The notes beneath the pieces were generated by a model that was not told where the DNA came from, did no database searches, and saw nothing but the letters and a program-made list of their open reading frames with translations. The translations under genes and the position numbers were made by a program. From the NCBI GenBank assembly GCA_027257055.1, contig JAPVLO010000001.1, positions 11,741,501 to 11,805,500 on the forward strand: a DNA stretch of 64,000 nucleotides. Direction: 5' to 3'. The stretch is from Cephalopachus bancanus. Taxonomy: Eukaryota; Chordata; Mammalia; Primates; Tarsiidae. Positions within the stretch are counted from its first letter, which is position 1; the number at the start of each line of letters is the position of its first letter. Below are positions 49,361 to 61,588 of the stretch, piece after piece.

Positions 49361-51445
49361 TGTCATAAACTGTTATTATATAAAGATTGTTTCATATTTT
49401 AAAATAGTATGATGATTGATTATTCTATGGTAGGAATGAAGATACATTAATCCCGTACAAGAGAATACTTGCTCTATTCAAGGTTTGCCAATGCAGTGAT
49501 TGTAAAGTAATACTCTTTGTAATTGTGATCTCTGTTACTCAGACTACTAGTGAATTTGGAGATTTTTTTTTTTTTGTTCACTTGTTGAGCATTTGAATTT
49601 GCTCATTTGTTAACTGACAGTATAGAGTAACAATCTTCAGTAAAATTTTCAAAGGTAGTAGGAATATTATTTGAAATGTAACAACCATGACTAGGAAACT
49701 GAATTTTTAGTTTTGTTTTATTTAATTAATTTAGACTTAAATGATCACATATGTCCACCAGTTGTCAGAGTGGGTAATACAGACTTCAGTCATTATTCAA
49801 TTTTTAATCAAATTTTTTAACTTTTTTCTGTCATTCTCAAAAAGCACCTTTTATGCTATCAAAATTAACAGTTTATTTTCACTTATTTCTTTATATCCAA
49901 TTTGTGTTTATTTATTATATTTTATCTTGTGAAAGGGATTAAAGTGCTATTGTCAAATTTTATCTGTTATTCTCCTGATTTTTGCATTTTCTTAACAAAC
50001 TTTGATATAATTTCACATTTTTATGATACAATTAACAGACAGGAGTAGAAAAACAGATACTTTGATAGTACTTTATTATTTTTCTTTAATCATACAGAGT
50101 GTATTTTCAAACTTTTCTTTGTGTTTTATTATTTTCTATTTAATAAATACCATAGTTTTCAAATGTCTTCTTCCATTCTTTCAAAAATAAACTAGTTCTT
50201 ATTTACTACCTCTGGTAGTTTCCTTTTGGTTCCTTTTACTAAAGATACGAACATTAATAACCTATTAGGATTTTGGATGAAGCAATATAACTAAAGTATG
50301 AATATTCCGTGTTTATTTACTTTTGCAAATATCTTCTTGGCAATTATTCATTCATTAGGATATATTGAATATAAAAAACAACCTGTGATTTTATCTTTCT
50401 ACAAATTGAACAGCCATATAAGCTAGAAAATCGTGTAACAAATTGTTAGAACTAAATTGAAGTTATATGGTGTAAAAAAATAAAAAATATCTTCAATCTT
50501 ACACAATTGATTGAAAATTTTTCCTGTGGGAGTATATAACTGCTTGGAAGTGTAAGCAATGAAAGCAGAACGGATTCTGACTTTCTCCCTTCTAACACAC
50601 AGTGAATTTGTGTGTTTCAATCAGTTAAAAAGAAGTCACATGTTTATTACAAAGAAGAAGCAATAAAAATAGGGCAGTTGTAATTTTTTCACTCCAAGAA
50701 TGTGAAATGCTTTCACATATGCTGCCAAGATCCTACTTATGCAGGAGACACAATATCACATATTTTTGAGAATGTAATTCACTATTGATTTGACCATGAA
50801 ACCTATTTATATCATTTCACTGGAATAATTGTTTTTCACTTATTTTGAGTTCATAGATTTTAACATTTGTCTCAAATTTCACTCTTGTTTCAATAATATA
50901 TAAGTTTTCTATTTATAAATGTAAGAGAATTTTATAAATAAATTTGATTCTGTTTAGTGATAAATTTAGAAAACATGAAAAAAAGTTAAAATTTAAAAAA
51001 AATGCAGAAAACCACAATAAAATAAACTTTGACTAACATCTTAAATACAGATACCTTTTTATGTATTGAAATTATACAGTATAAATCACTTTTTAAATGT
51101 TTAAATATCATTATGTAACTCATATCACTGGCAACATAAGTTTGTTTGGTTACATGGTATTTCATATACTGACAAACCAGAAATGTCAAATCACCATTCC
51201 CCTGGCGCTCTCATGCACAAGTGATAGGTTGGAGATTCTACTCATGACAGCAGATTGGAGATTGCAGTTCATTAAACCTGAGTGTTAGGTACCCTGGAGC
51301 AACATAGATTGCAGACAAAGTTAAGTTAAAGTGCCACTTACCTAGACAATCTGGCCTCTTCTAGAGTCTTTGCTGCTACATCCACTGTTAGATCTGTCTT
51401 TATAAGGTTTTGTTACATAAACATAACCTCAAAAATGTCTATGTA
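49361..51445. other. Unassigned AT-rich sequence
   Basis: No gene, RNA or clear repeat was recognised. T- and A-runs and short frames only. Confidence 0.35.
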
Positions 51446-51450
51446 TATCT

Positions 51451-52850
51451 TGTTAGGGTCCAGATAGGGTGAGGGCAGATGGATAGATGGAGAGAAGGGG
51501 AGGCACGGCACCAGTAACCCAGAGATCCGAGTAAATGCAAAGAACTGCGACCCACAAAGAGGTTAAAAAAGAAAAGTTTATTTAAAAGTAAATTAGAGAG
51601 AGAGAAAGGAGAAAGAAGATTCACCTCCCCAAGGTGGGGAAGAGGGCCAAAACCAGGAAGCATGGCGACAGCCATAGCTCAAAGAGCACATGGCCACACC
51701 GGAGTCTAGCAAGGCAATGGCTGCCAGCTGCTTGTGGTTGAGTCCTTTTAACCATTCCCCTAGATGGGGAAAGATCATTAAGGTGATTGGGTGGTGGTCT
51801 GCTCCTAGTCATCACAAGGGGGCAGGCAAGTGCTGTAGCAGGAAAAATAGAGAGATCGTGACACCGAGACTATTATAGGAAGTGGCACTTTATTATGCTG
51901 GCTAGCACAGCGGCCCGAGAATTTAATGCGTCCAACTCGAGCACCCCAGAACAGGAGACCTGGGGTCTTATACCCTTGTTTAGGTAAGGGAGGGTATTTC
52001 CTTTGGAACCTTACAAGGTTGTACTCAGCAAAATCAGATTTTTTCAAAGAACAAATGGTTTCCAGGAACTGCAGGCTTGTAAACTGTCAACTTCAAAGGG
52101 GGGGCTTTGGATGTCTGTGAATTAGCCACTCTTTTTGCATATCCATTAAATGGCTAGTCTTTGGGCCATTTGGCCTTTCCCAAACAAAACCTGCCTGGCG
52201 GGTCTTTAAAGTTAAAGTTGCAACTTGCCTTTCAAAAGGAAATACCTTTAACTGCTATCAACTCCTTTCCTGCCCTGGGCTAGTGATTGCCATGAGGCCA
52301 ACTACTGATCCTGAACCAGCTACATGTTTCTGTGTTTATTCACTCAATCATACAAGAAATTTATTTGACCATTTGCCACATCCTGCCACAGTGCAGGTAC
52401 TGATGTCAGGAGATGGACAGCAGGCAGATAGGTGGGTTAGTCACATGATTGCTGCCATGGTGGGGTTTATTCCTGTCACACAGGTCACAAAGGGCTGATT
52501 AGGTTAACCTGGAGGGGGTGGAGGGAGGTTCCTGCAAGAGACTTGTCAGACATTTGCATTTCACAAAGTCAGACTTTTGCAATTCACAAACTCCTTGACC
52601 AAAGGTGGTCATATTATTACTTTTCTGACTTTGGCCACCCAAAGGGTAATCTTTGATCTTCAGCCTTGACAAGGAACCTAAAAATTTACTAGAGATTATT
52701 ATGCTAAACAATGAATGGTTGGGCTGTCCTGGTCTTGTATCTGAAGGAGATTTGCTGGGGGGATGGGATGGGATAGGCTGCTTGTTCTGCAGTGGAATGT
52801 CTGAATGCTTTCTAATGGTTATACTGAGGCAAAAAGACTAAACCCCTTCA
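51451..52850 (-). mobile_element. Outer ERV solo LTR, antisense, interrupted by another LTR
   Basis: On the minus strand it starts TGAAGGGGTTTAG and ends CTGGACCCTAACA, a common ending for class I ERV LTRs. TATCT at 51446-51450 and 52851-52855 is a 5-bp duplication. The complement of AATAAA lies at 51577-51582. Without the nested insert it would be about 840 bp. Its U3/R-side part is the source of similarity to the 8.7 kb fragment. The minus-strand frames of 61-78 codons here are LTR readthrough. Confidence 0.8.
51834..52390 (-). mobile_element. Nested ERV1 (class I) solo LTR, 557 bp
   Basis: It lies inside the outer LTR. On the minus strand it begins TGTGGCAGGATG and ends TTCCTGCTACA. GTGC at 51830-51833 and 52391-52394 is a 4-bp duplication, typical of class I (gammaretrovirus-like) integration. 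A TATA-like TATAAG (complement at 51967-51972) and AATAAA (complement at 51889-51894) are placed as expected for U3-R. It is younger than the outer LTR it splits. Confidence 0.88.
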
Positions 52851-52855
52851 TATCT

Positions 52856-53305
52856 GAGTAAAGGGTTAATGTATTTAGGCTTCAGGGCCACAGACTTATT
52901 CAAAATTCTTCCAAGGTTTTTATTTGTATTTGTAGCATTTTTGCTTTGTTATGTTGTGTTCCTGTTTTTGTTTTGATTTGTTTTTCTTAAATTTGGCTGT
53001 CCAAATAATATAAATTTCAGGCCCCCATAAAACCAGCATCCACCTCTGGCATCAGTTAAATGTCTATCTGCTTGTTTGTTTGTTTAACTTTTTTATCCTT
53101 AGAAAACAAGGCAAGCTACCAAAAGTATCTTTCGAGGTATGAACATATTAGTCTTATCTAATATAAGCTAATAAACTTTCCTAGGAGATCTTTTGTTATA
53201 TAAAATCAATAATTCATTTAAATGTACTATTTGACTTTGTCATCTACGTTGCTCCTTTTTGCTTAAAATTTTGAAAAGAAGACATTTAAAAATTAAATAT
53301 GTATT
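52856..53305. other. Unassigned sequence
   Basis: T-rich stretch between the LTR nest and an AluJ. No supported feature. Confidence 0.4.
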
Positions 53306-53632
53306 CCAGGAGTGGTGACTCATACCTATAATCCTAGCACTTTGGGAGGTCATGATAGGAAGATTGCTTGAGTCCAGTAGCCTGGACCAACCTGGGTAAC
53401 ATAGCAAGACCAGCCTGGGTAACATAGCAAGACCTCGTCTCTACAAAAACATTTAAAAATCATATGGGTGTCATGTTTGGAGCTTGTAGTCCCAGATACT
53501 CAGGAGGCGGGAAGTTTGCTTTTGTCTAGGAGGTTGAGGCTGCAATAAGCTGTGATTGCGCCACTGTACTCAGCTTGAGAGATAGAGTGAGATCTTGACT
53601 CAAAGTAAATAAATAAATAAGTAAATAAATAA
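53306..53632 (+). repeat. AluJ-like element with an internal duplication
   Basis: Sense Alu: GTGGTGACTCATACC, CACTTTGGGAGGTC, CAGGAGGCGGGAAG, GATTGCGCCACTGTACTC and an (AAAT)n tail. CCTGGGTAACATAGCAAGAC appears twice in tandem at about 53391-53431, a 21-bp duplication inside the left arm. Confidence 0.9.
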
Positions 53633-54062
53633 AGCATTCACATTTAGTATGTGTGTCTCATTTTGTATTTTTTTCATTCATTTATAGATTATGGGAATCT
53701 ACACTAAGTGAATACAATGCACTGTGCTTGTCAGTTATCTTACAGATTACCCGTCCCACTTGGGGCATCAGAAAATACTGTTTTTCTATCAATATTGTGC
53801 CTCCAAACATTCACTGAACTTCAGATTTGATTTTTTTAATTTACTGATTCTTGTATGCTTTTATTCATTTATTTTTTTCTCCCTAACCCTGAGTTCATTC
53901 TCAGGATGAATAAGTCATATAAACTACTCTATAATTTAAAACTGTTTTTCTATATAATTTTCAGAGAAGTTTGAACAAGAATGTGAATTAAAAATTGATT
54001 TACAGCAACCAGAAATGGCTGTTTTGTGCGTGCAACCATTAATCTAACCAATAGATAAGCAA

Positions 54063-54200
54063 GATATTGTAATATTTCAGAACCTGGGCTTTAAAGTTAG
54101 GTGAGGGTCGAAATCCTGGCTTTATTTCTAACTTAAAATTTGACTGGGGACAAGTTAATTTATTTAAATTTAGTTGACACATCTGTAAAATAACACAGGT
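54063..54200 (+). repeat. MIR, 5' part
   Basis: CAGAACCTGGGCTTTAAAGT, TCGAAATCCTGGCTTTATTT, GGGGACAAGTTAATTTATTT and GACACATCTGTAAAATAACA follow the MIR core. The 3' part appears at about 54815-54920, so the element seems split. Confidence 0.7.
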
Positions 54201-54211
54201 AGGTGTGGTAT

Positions 54212-54212
<1 letters not shown>

Positions 54213-54253
<41 letters not shown>
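54213..54253. repeat. (GT)n microsatellite
   Basis: About 20 GT dinucleotides directly after the first part of the MIR. Confidence 0.97.
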
Positions 54254-54254
<1 letters not shown>

Positions 54255-54726
54255 AGTTGTAGAAAAAATGTTTATGGTTTTGCAGTTTTAGCTTTCCACA
54301 CACATTTTACTGAAACATGGGACTTGTGCTGAAAGCCAGCTGAAAGCCTTAGAAATTAATTTACAATTGTAAAGCTAATAAGAACTCCAGAGAGATTCAC
54401 CTAACTCCTGATTGATGCGTTGACATTTCAAGGGAGGTGGAGGGTCTGAGGCTCAGAACCATGGAGACATCTCTGAGGTGTGAAACTAAAGACACAGAAC
54501 TTGCCATGTTTCCAAAACAGACTGTCTCAGAAGGGGAGGGAGAGATAGTTGCCTTACTCCCCATTATAAGCAGATGAGACTCTTTTTTCTTCACTTCTTG
54601 CTCACAATATAGTCTTTGAAGTTTTAAAATATTGGACCTGGTTTTCATCACAATGGCCCAAGATAAGAACAGAGACACAAGGGGACCATATGCTGGTTAT
54701 TTGGTGCAAGAAAGAGTGAGACTCCA

Positions 54727-54755
<29 letters not shown>
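54255..54755. other. Unclassified insert ending in an Alu-type 3' end and A-tail
   Basis: Sequence separating the two MIR pieces. It ends AGAGTGAGACTCCAACTT followed by 24 A (about 54730-54753), the exact 3' terminus of the lineage-specific Alu. The bases before that do not look like Alu. It is either a severely truncated Alu joined to unique sequence or a retroposed chimaera. Confidence 0.45.
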
Positions 54756-54757
<2 letters not shown>

Positions 54758-54814
54758 AGAAATTTCTCTCTTAACCAAAAACATTGAAGGTGCATTTAGG
54801 ACAGAATTAACAAA

Positions 54815-54920
54815 GATAAATATTAAACACCTAACAATTTGTTGTGAAGATTAAGTATTTTGATACATGACAATGCTTATTACAGTGGTACGTATTAACT
54901 ACTCAATTATCGGTGGCTAC
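54815..54920 (+). repeat. MIR, 3' part
   Basis: ATAAATATTAAACACCTAAC, TTGTTGTGAAGATTAAGTAT, CAATGCTTATTACAGTGGTA and TAACTACTCAATTATCGGTG continue the MIR 3' half in the same orientation as 54063-54200. Confidence 0.65.
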
Positions 54921-56659
54921 CATTAACTACTGACTTTCTTTAATCTCCTGTGAGTGAAAGGCAGGTTTCCAGGTGCTGTGTCACAGTGTAACTCATAGAA
55001 AATTGAGACAGTGACAGGTTTATTGAAAGTTGTCTGCGTACTTCATGGAATTTCAGAAAAATGCATTCATGAGGGCTCATAGAAAGAAGTCTATTTTGCT
55101 GACTGAGAGAGCCGTTTCTATTCACTTGTCTTTACAAAACTGGGCACTTCTCTGTGAGGCTGTAACGTGGGTCATTTAATTGCCCGTTTCAAAATTTACA
55201 GATATGGAGACCTCAATAGAAGGTTAACTTAATTCAAACCTCCATGTTATGGTGATCTCCATCAGTATCATGCCTGCAGTGATGGTACTGCCATTTTCTT
55301 AGGATGTAGCTTGAATCATTAAAGTACTAAAGGAAAATATGGGACACCCATGCACAGCTGTTGTTTAAACAGAGGAAGAAATCACATTAGCAATCAGAAC
55401 ATTTTAACGTCTAAAAATGGTTCTATGATAAATTTAAATGCTTCTTTAAATACTCCGTGCCTCCGAAAGTGATAAGAGGTAACTTAAACAAATGAACAAT
55501 GAAAAAAATCTTGGGGTCTTAATATAGACGATCACAATGACACCAAAAAAAGCCCTCAATTTTTACTTGTAAATAAAATATTCAGTTGAGTTTTAACCTA
55601 GCATATGAAGTGAAACAAAACTCAGTCTGCAGTCTACCACTGCATTTCGAAATGTTATCTTAGTCATGTGGTAAGTAATGTTTTTCTCCTGTAAGGATTG
55701 AATCTCAGCTGGTGGGGAGTAGTACTCAATGCTGGGACAAGACAGAAGTAGAAATGGGAAGGGCTTTTTGTCCTTCATGTCATAATGCTTAGTTGGCTTT
55801 ATTGAGGCAGCCATTGGCCTACCTTACTTAGTCTTTATCTATTTATTCACCATTCAGGAAGGGTCCTTCGCTTTTGAGGAGCGGGAGTGATTCAATACAT
55901 CCTTATCACATGGCAACTGGGGAATTCTGTCAATCGTTCCATGACTTTTGCTTGATTCAACTCTACTTGAAAGCTGTGAAAATTATTATGCTGCTCTATA
56001 TATGCTGGAATAAGGAAGAACATTTCAGATCTACTTCAGGTCCGTTTTTCTGAATGTAACTCTGTGACATTTCTCTTTGACCGGGTCGCCTCCCCAGAAC
56101 TCCTTTTGGGACAAGAGACACATTCACTCCCTCCATTTTCAGATTCCACAAGACTTTTTGTCCAGTCCTTGCCCTTCCTCCCCCTGCTCAAGAATGCATT
56201 TCTTATAGCTCCTCCAGGTCCACACAGTTCTCACTGGCCACTGATCCTTTCTCTTCCTTTAACTCAGAGAAGCATTAACCGGGGTGGAGGTTGGGTGGTG
56301 AAGAAAATTTGCAAATATTATCTCAATATGAGTAGACATCTTATTTTTTCTTTTATCTCCAACTTGTATCCAAAAAAAAAAAAAAGGATACGCTACTTTA
56401 GCTAACTGAATGCTGAAAGGGCCAAGGAGTAAAAAAGAAAAACCAAGAAAAATCATGACATTAGAGAGATTTGGCATGACTCAATAAACCTCAGTGTGCT
56501 GTCTAATACAATCCAACCCTTCAGAGATGACACTAAAATATTACTCATATATCCAGGGTTCAGTTTGTTAAACAAGGAGAAATAGGGTGCCATATTTTAA
56601 GGAAGAATCAAATAAATATTTAACATACCAAGTAACATGTATTCAAAATAGCTATCTCA
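54921..56659. other. Unassigned sequence
   Basis: No gene or clear repeat was recognised. The 113-codon frame at 56064-56405 has no motif and ends in an A-run. Confidence 0.35.
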
Positions 56660-56875
56660 ATATCTGATTAAAGTACTAATAGTAATCATTAGTGATCAGT
56701 CATTAATTATAATACTGTATCAATAAATACATATATTAATTGTGACAAATGCATTATACAAATGCAAGGTGTTAATACCGATTGAAACTGGGTATGCAAT
56801 ATATGGAAACCTGTACTATTTTTGCAACTTTTCTGTGAATCTAAAACTATTCTAAAATTTTTAAAAAAACTCTAA
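56660..56875 (+). repeat. L1M 3' end, sense
   Basis: CATTAATTATAATACTGTAT, AAGGTGTTAATACCGATTGA, AACTGGGTATGCAATATATG, CTGTACTATTTTTGCAACTT and TCTAAAACTATTCTAAAATT, with an A-rich end, are the last part of an old L1M/L1ME 3' UTR. Confidence 0.7.
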
Positions 56876-58239
56876 GATTTTTTTAACTTTTATCTTCAAG
56901 GAAAAAGTGAATTTCATTTAACTGAGAATCATTATTCAAAGTTTATATACTGTGTAACAGATAGTACACAAACTCACATTTTTTTAATAACTGAATTAAT
57001 GGCAAGAAATATGTCCACCACCAAATAGGAGGTGTGCTTTCTTGTAGGTATGAATTGGAATTTCAAATCACAATTAAGGTCATTGACATGATCAAAAGAA
57101 GAGCCTTTTAAATTTGGTAACCATCTCCTTGTATTTCATCTCTCTCATATGAAGAGTGGAAAAACGCATTGTTTTATTTTGTTTATATGATCTACACAAT
57201 CTTTTTCCTTTATTCTCATGTGTTATAATTTAGGGGCATTTAAACATGAACAGTAGTTGAGAGAAATATTCTTCCTGTAAAAACCGAGCCTCCCAAATGA
57301 TGTGTCAAATATCAGATGTCTGCTGTCAACCTTGGACTCCAGGGAGTCTTCCCTTGAAGTCTCTTCTAGTTTTCTGTGATACCGTCCCAGAAAGCATTCA
57401 TTTATTTCCCCTGTCAGCTAGAATCACTAGAGTTTTAAATTTGTGAATTAAACATGACTGATCTTTCTTTTCAGAAAAGATAAAAACTATGCTAAATAAT
57501 TCTGCCATATTTCATCTATTGAACTTTAACAGGATCAAGTCCTGGGGAGGGAAATGAATTATAAACTTGGTAAAATGCCATTCTTTTTAGAGTCTCTAAT
57601 TTACTTCTGCTGATTGTAGGGTTCTTCTTCCTCCCTTAATTAAACGAATGGATAGAAAACTAGATATTTTAAAACAGATTTTCAGAGTTTTGCGCTTTTA
57701 GTGAAGCTGAAAATAAAATAAAATAGCTGCCCACAACTCTGGCTTTATTAATGAAAATGAATTTATTTCCTGGTTTCTGGTAGTTGCTTTTGTTTTCTGC
57801 TGTTCTGAAAAATTATCATTTGGTCATCCATTAATTTTCCTGATGCATAAAATAAGTCATAAATTTTACTTTGTTATTACCTAGAAATGTTCAAATTTAC
57901 CTTGCTTGAAGAGCTATTTTGATGTGGCAAACAGAAAAGTTCACATTGCATTTTCCAATTACGATTAGCTTCACAGCATGTGTGTTTTCCAGACAGTTAT
58001 TTTTCAGGGGATATTTGGTCATGACAGAATCTGAGTTGTTTAGAAATGATTGACTTGTCCAACACTAACCTATATTAACTAAAGAAAGAGAAGAAGAAAG
58101 AAAAAGGTGGGAAGTAGGAGAGTGAATAAACAAAACAATCAAGCAAAAACACAAATAAATACATAAACGTTAAGAAACAGTGGCTGGAGATCTGGTAGCT
58201 CTTCTACATATTCAAAAGCTTAAAAATAATTTATCATGA
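56876..58239. other. Unassigned, repeat-poor sequence
   Basis: No transposon landmark or exon was recognised. It could contain conserved non-coding DNA, but nothing proves it. Confidence 0.35.
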
Positions 58240-59480
58240 CTTCCATTTCAGGTCAAGACACAGTCGCAGTTTTCAACACATTGGACAGCAGGTGACTGGG
58301 GCATGAACCCTGAGAGACAGGAATCAAACAAAAGAAGCTTTATGATTCCTTGAGATTACTGTTTTGAGAAGGTTTCCAGGCTGTGCTGTAGAAGGGAAAA
58401 GCCCAGCGGACACACTGAGTTGTGGAGTGAAAACCGAGACCTAGGATACCAAGGTATCTAGGTTTTACAGTAAAGAAAGCAAAAGAGGAAAGAGCTAAAC
58501 AGAGAGAGAGACTCTCAGAGATCTGCAGAACGTCCTCCTTGAGTATTCATTTGATGAGCAAATACATGTGAGAAGAGGAGATGTGGCAATAAGACGCCAG
58601 GAAAGTATCAAGGTGATAGTGTCCTGAGCTTCCACAGGGCCATCAATAGTGCCTGTTTACATTAGCCAGACTGGAAATCCCCGGGGCTCGTGGGACATTG
58701 GGTGCAGCGTGCAAAAGGGTCTCACCCACCTAACGGAGAAAAAGTTGGCCTCTGACTCAGCAGTGAGCTGTTCCTGTCTAACAGGCATTAAAAGCAATAT
58801 CTGGTAAGTCATGGTGGCTCACGACTGCAATCCCAGCACTTTGGGAGGCCAGAGTGAAAGCACTGCTTGAATCCAGCAATTCAAGATCAGCCTGGGCAAC
58901 ACAGTGAGACCACATCTCTACAAAAAATCAGAAAAACAGTCGGGTATGGTGGTGCATGCCTGTAGTTCCAGTTACTTAAGATACTGAGGAGGAAGGATCT
59001 CCTGAGCCTAGGAGGTCAAGGCTGAGGTGAACCAGGATTCTGTCACTGCACTCTGGCCTGCCAACTTGGGCAACAGAGTTAGATACTGTCTCAAAAAGAG
59101 AATAAAAGAAAAACAAAAAAACTACATATTTGAAAAAAATAGAACTGTTCATGGGTAATTTGACCGTGTCCCAAAACACAGGTCAGTAACAGAAATAGAA
59201 GGTTATCCAGCACTGAGCAAGGTAAAATTCATGACTTCTAGAATTCAATTAAAAATTACCAAGCATGTAGAGGAGCAGAAAAATATGGATCATAATGGAG
59301 AAAAAATATTTTAATAGAAAGATGTAAAAATGAATAGACATTAAAACAATGATCATAACTGGATTCTATGTGTTATAAAAGTTAAGCACAAACAAATAAA
59401 TCAAATTTCTACAATCCACAATGTCAAAATGCAAGATACACACCATATTGTGTCACTTTAAAGGTAGACTAGTCGTCATA
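58240..59480 (+). repeat. L1M 5'-region, sense, split by an AluJ
   Basis: Before the Alu: GCATGAACCCTGAGAGACAG, GATCTGCAGAACGTCCTCC and GTCCTGAGCTTCCACAGGGC. After it: ATTCAATTAAAAATTACCAA, GAGGAGCAGAAAAATATGGA, ACATTAAAACAATGATCATA and CACAATGTCAAAATGC. These match in order the 5' UTR/ORF1-upstream part of old L1M elements, interrupted at 58803-59120. Confidence 0.65.
58803..59120 (+). repeat. AluJ-like element inside the L1M 5' region
   Basis: GTCATGGTGGCTCACGAC, CACTTTGGGAGGCCAGAG, TCGGGTATGGTGGTGCATG, GAGCCTAGGAGGTCAAGGC and CACTGCACTCTGGCC. Diverged dimer with an A-rich tail. The right arm has an extra CCAACTTGGG near its 3' end. Confidence 0.9.
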
Positions 59481-59559
59481 AACAAAATGATCAGAGAACT
59501 TAATAACTAATGATATAAACTATCCAAAATGAAACACAAAGAGGAAAGACCATTTTTAT

Positions 59560-60210
59560 CATTTTAGTCATTTTTAAATATACAATTGAATGGTATGAAT
59601 TACATTCACACTGTTGCACAATCATTACTTCTGTTCGTCTTCATAACTTTCTTTGTCATCTTAAACTGAAACTCTGTATCCACTGAACTACTATTCATTC
59701 TTCTCTTCCCCTCCAGTCCCTGGTAGCCATTGTTCTAATTTCTTTCTCTATAAATTTGTCTAGTATAAGTACCTCAAATAAGTGTAATCATATATTTGTC
59801 TTTTTGTGTCTGGCTTATCTCACCTGGTGTCTTCTGTGTTCATCCATATTGTAGCATGTATCAGAATTTCATTCTTTTATTTAAAATTGAATATTATTTC
59901 AATGTATGTACACACCATTTTGTTTATCCGTTCCTCTTTTGAAGAACACCTGGGTTGTTTTCATCTTTTGCCAGTCGTGAATAATACTGCTTTAAACATG
60001 AGTGTGCACATATCTGTTCAAGTTCCTGCTTTCAGTTCTTTGGGGTATATTCTCAGCAGTGAAATTGTTGCATCATATGGCAATTCTGTGTTTAATTTTT
60101 TGAGGAGTTGTCATACTGTTTTCCAGAAACACTGCACAATTTCACATTCCCAACAGACATGCACAAGGATGTTAGATCTCCACATCATCAGCAGTTATTG
60201 TTGTCCGTCG
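59560..60210 (-). repeat. L1M ORF2 end and 3' UTR, antisense
   Basis: ATATACAATTGAATGGTATG and ACATTCACACTGTTGCACAA (3' UTR), then GTGTCTGGCTTATCTCACCT, CTTTGGGGTATATTCTCAGC, CATCATATGGCAATTCTGTG and GTTTTCCAGAAACACTGCAC (ORF2 end), all antisense. The 142-codon plus-strand frame at 59806-60234 is antisense L1, not a gene. Confidence 0.85.
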
Positions 60211-60217
60211 ATTCGAT

Positions 60218-60355
60218 ATCTTTTCAATAAATGATACTAGAACAATCAATATCCATTTAAAAAATAATTCCAATCAATACCACATTCCAGATATAATATT
60301 AACTAAAATAAGCCATGGATCAAAATGTAAAACCTAAAGTTATAAAACTGTGGCT
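60218..60355 (+). repeat. L1M ORF2 piece, sense, inverted relative to its neighbour
   Basis: TTTTCAATAAATGATACTAG, CAATCAATATCCATTTAAA, GCCATGGATCAAAATGTAAA and TAAAGTTATAAAACTGTGG are ORF2 sequence located upstream, in a normal L1, of the part found antisense at 59560-60210. The two abut head to head, as expected from a 5' inversion during reverse transcription. Confidence 0.7.
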
Positions 60356-61127
60356 GGCATAATGATGTCCTCATAAACCAAGGAAACCTGGTAGCCTTTA
60401 GAAGCTAAGAGTGTCCCTCAATTGACAGCAAGAAAGGGCATAGGAATGTCAGTCCTATAATTGCAAGGAACCGAGTTCTGCCTACAACTCAATTAACAAA
60501 TACACAGATTCCCCCTTTGATTCTGCAAAAGGAAATACAGCTCTGTTGACTCCTTGATTTAGCTCAGTGAAATCCATGTTGGATTTCTAACTATAAAAAA
60601 AAAAATAGACAGGTGTTATTTAAGCCACCACACTGGTGTTCATCTCTTATAACAGCAATAGAACACACAATAAGTGCCACACACTAACACACAATAAGTA
60701 CCACAATCTTTCTTCTACGTATTTATTTATCCTAGAAAGAAGAAACATTTTCATAAATAGCCCATGCAAGAACGTTTATAGTGGCTTTACTGATAATGGT
60801 TAACAACTAGAAAACACTCAAATGTCCTTCAGCTGGTGGATGGGTAAACAACTGGGATGTAGCGAAACAGCAGAACACCACCCACTAGTGAAAAGGACAA
60901 AGAAACAGACCACATAATCGGAATGGACCTCTGCTCATTTAAAAGCGAGGAAACTGAGAATTTGTTTTTCTTTTTAATAGCCAGTAACACAGTAAAGTTG
61001 ACACTAAACAGATAAAATATTCTGGTGAAATATAAATTTCATGTTGCCTAGGAAGATCACATAAAAGGCAATTAATAACCTTTATTACTCATTGTTAAAA
61101 ATGCAAAACTCAGATTGTAGTTTTAAT
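60356..61127. other. Unassigned sequence
   Basis: No gene. AACTAGAAAACACTCAAATG followed by GGTGGATGGGTAAACAACTG (about 60808-60852) resembles a further small sense L1 ORF2 piece; otherwise unclassified. Confidence 0.4.
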
Positions 61128-61160
61128 ATAGATAGATAGATAGATAGATAGATAGAGATA
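61128..61160. repeat. (GATA)n microsatellite
   Basis: About seven tandem GATA units, ending GAGATA. Confidence 0.95.
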
Positions 61161-61588
61161 AACTCTGTTTTTGCATTGTAAAATATTTGGTAGCAAAGTT
61201 TCATAAACATTTTATTTCTAGTGAATAACTGAGTGAACATTGGCAAAATTTTGACATATTTCATTTAATTTCAGACTCATTTACAGATTATAAATGAAAG
61301 CAAATAAATATTACCTTTTTGTGTACCTTCTGCAACTTTCTGCACCCATTGAGTCTTTGTCACCACCTTGTTTCATTCTGAGAAGACCAAACCTTGACAA
61401 AGTCTTCTTTTCTCTTTTGAACAAGACTTCACCCGGTATATTGCATACACAGCCATATGTCTATTACTATAGTTCCTAATAAAGTCCCAACATTCAATAT
61501 TAATTATAACTTTTAAACAAAGTAGCTCACTTATATTTTTACAAAATAAAACTGGTATTCAGATAATTGAGAACTGTCTGTATCACAT

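Noticed and set aside
59806..60234. 142-codon plus-strand open frame
   Set aside because: It is the antisense of an L1M ORF2 end; L1 landmarks cover it completely.
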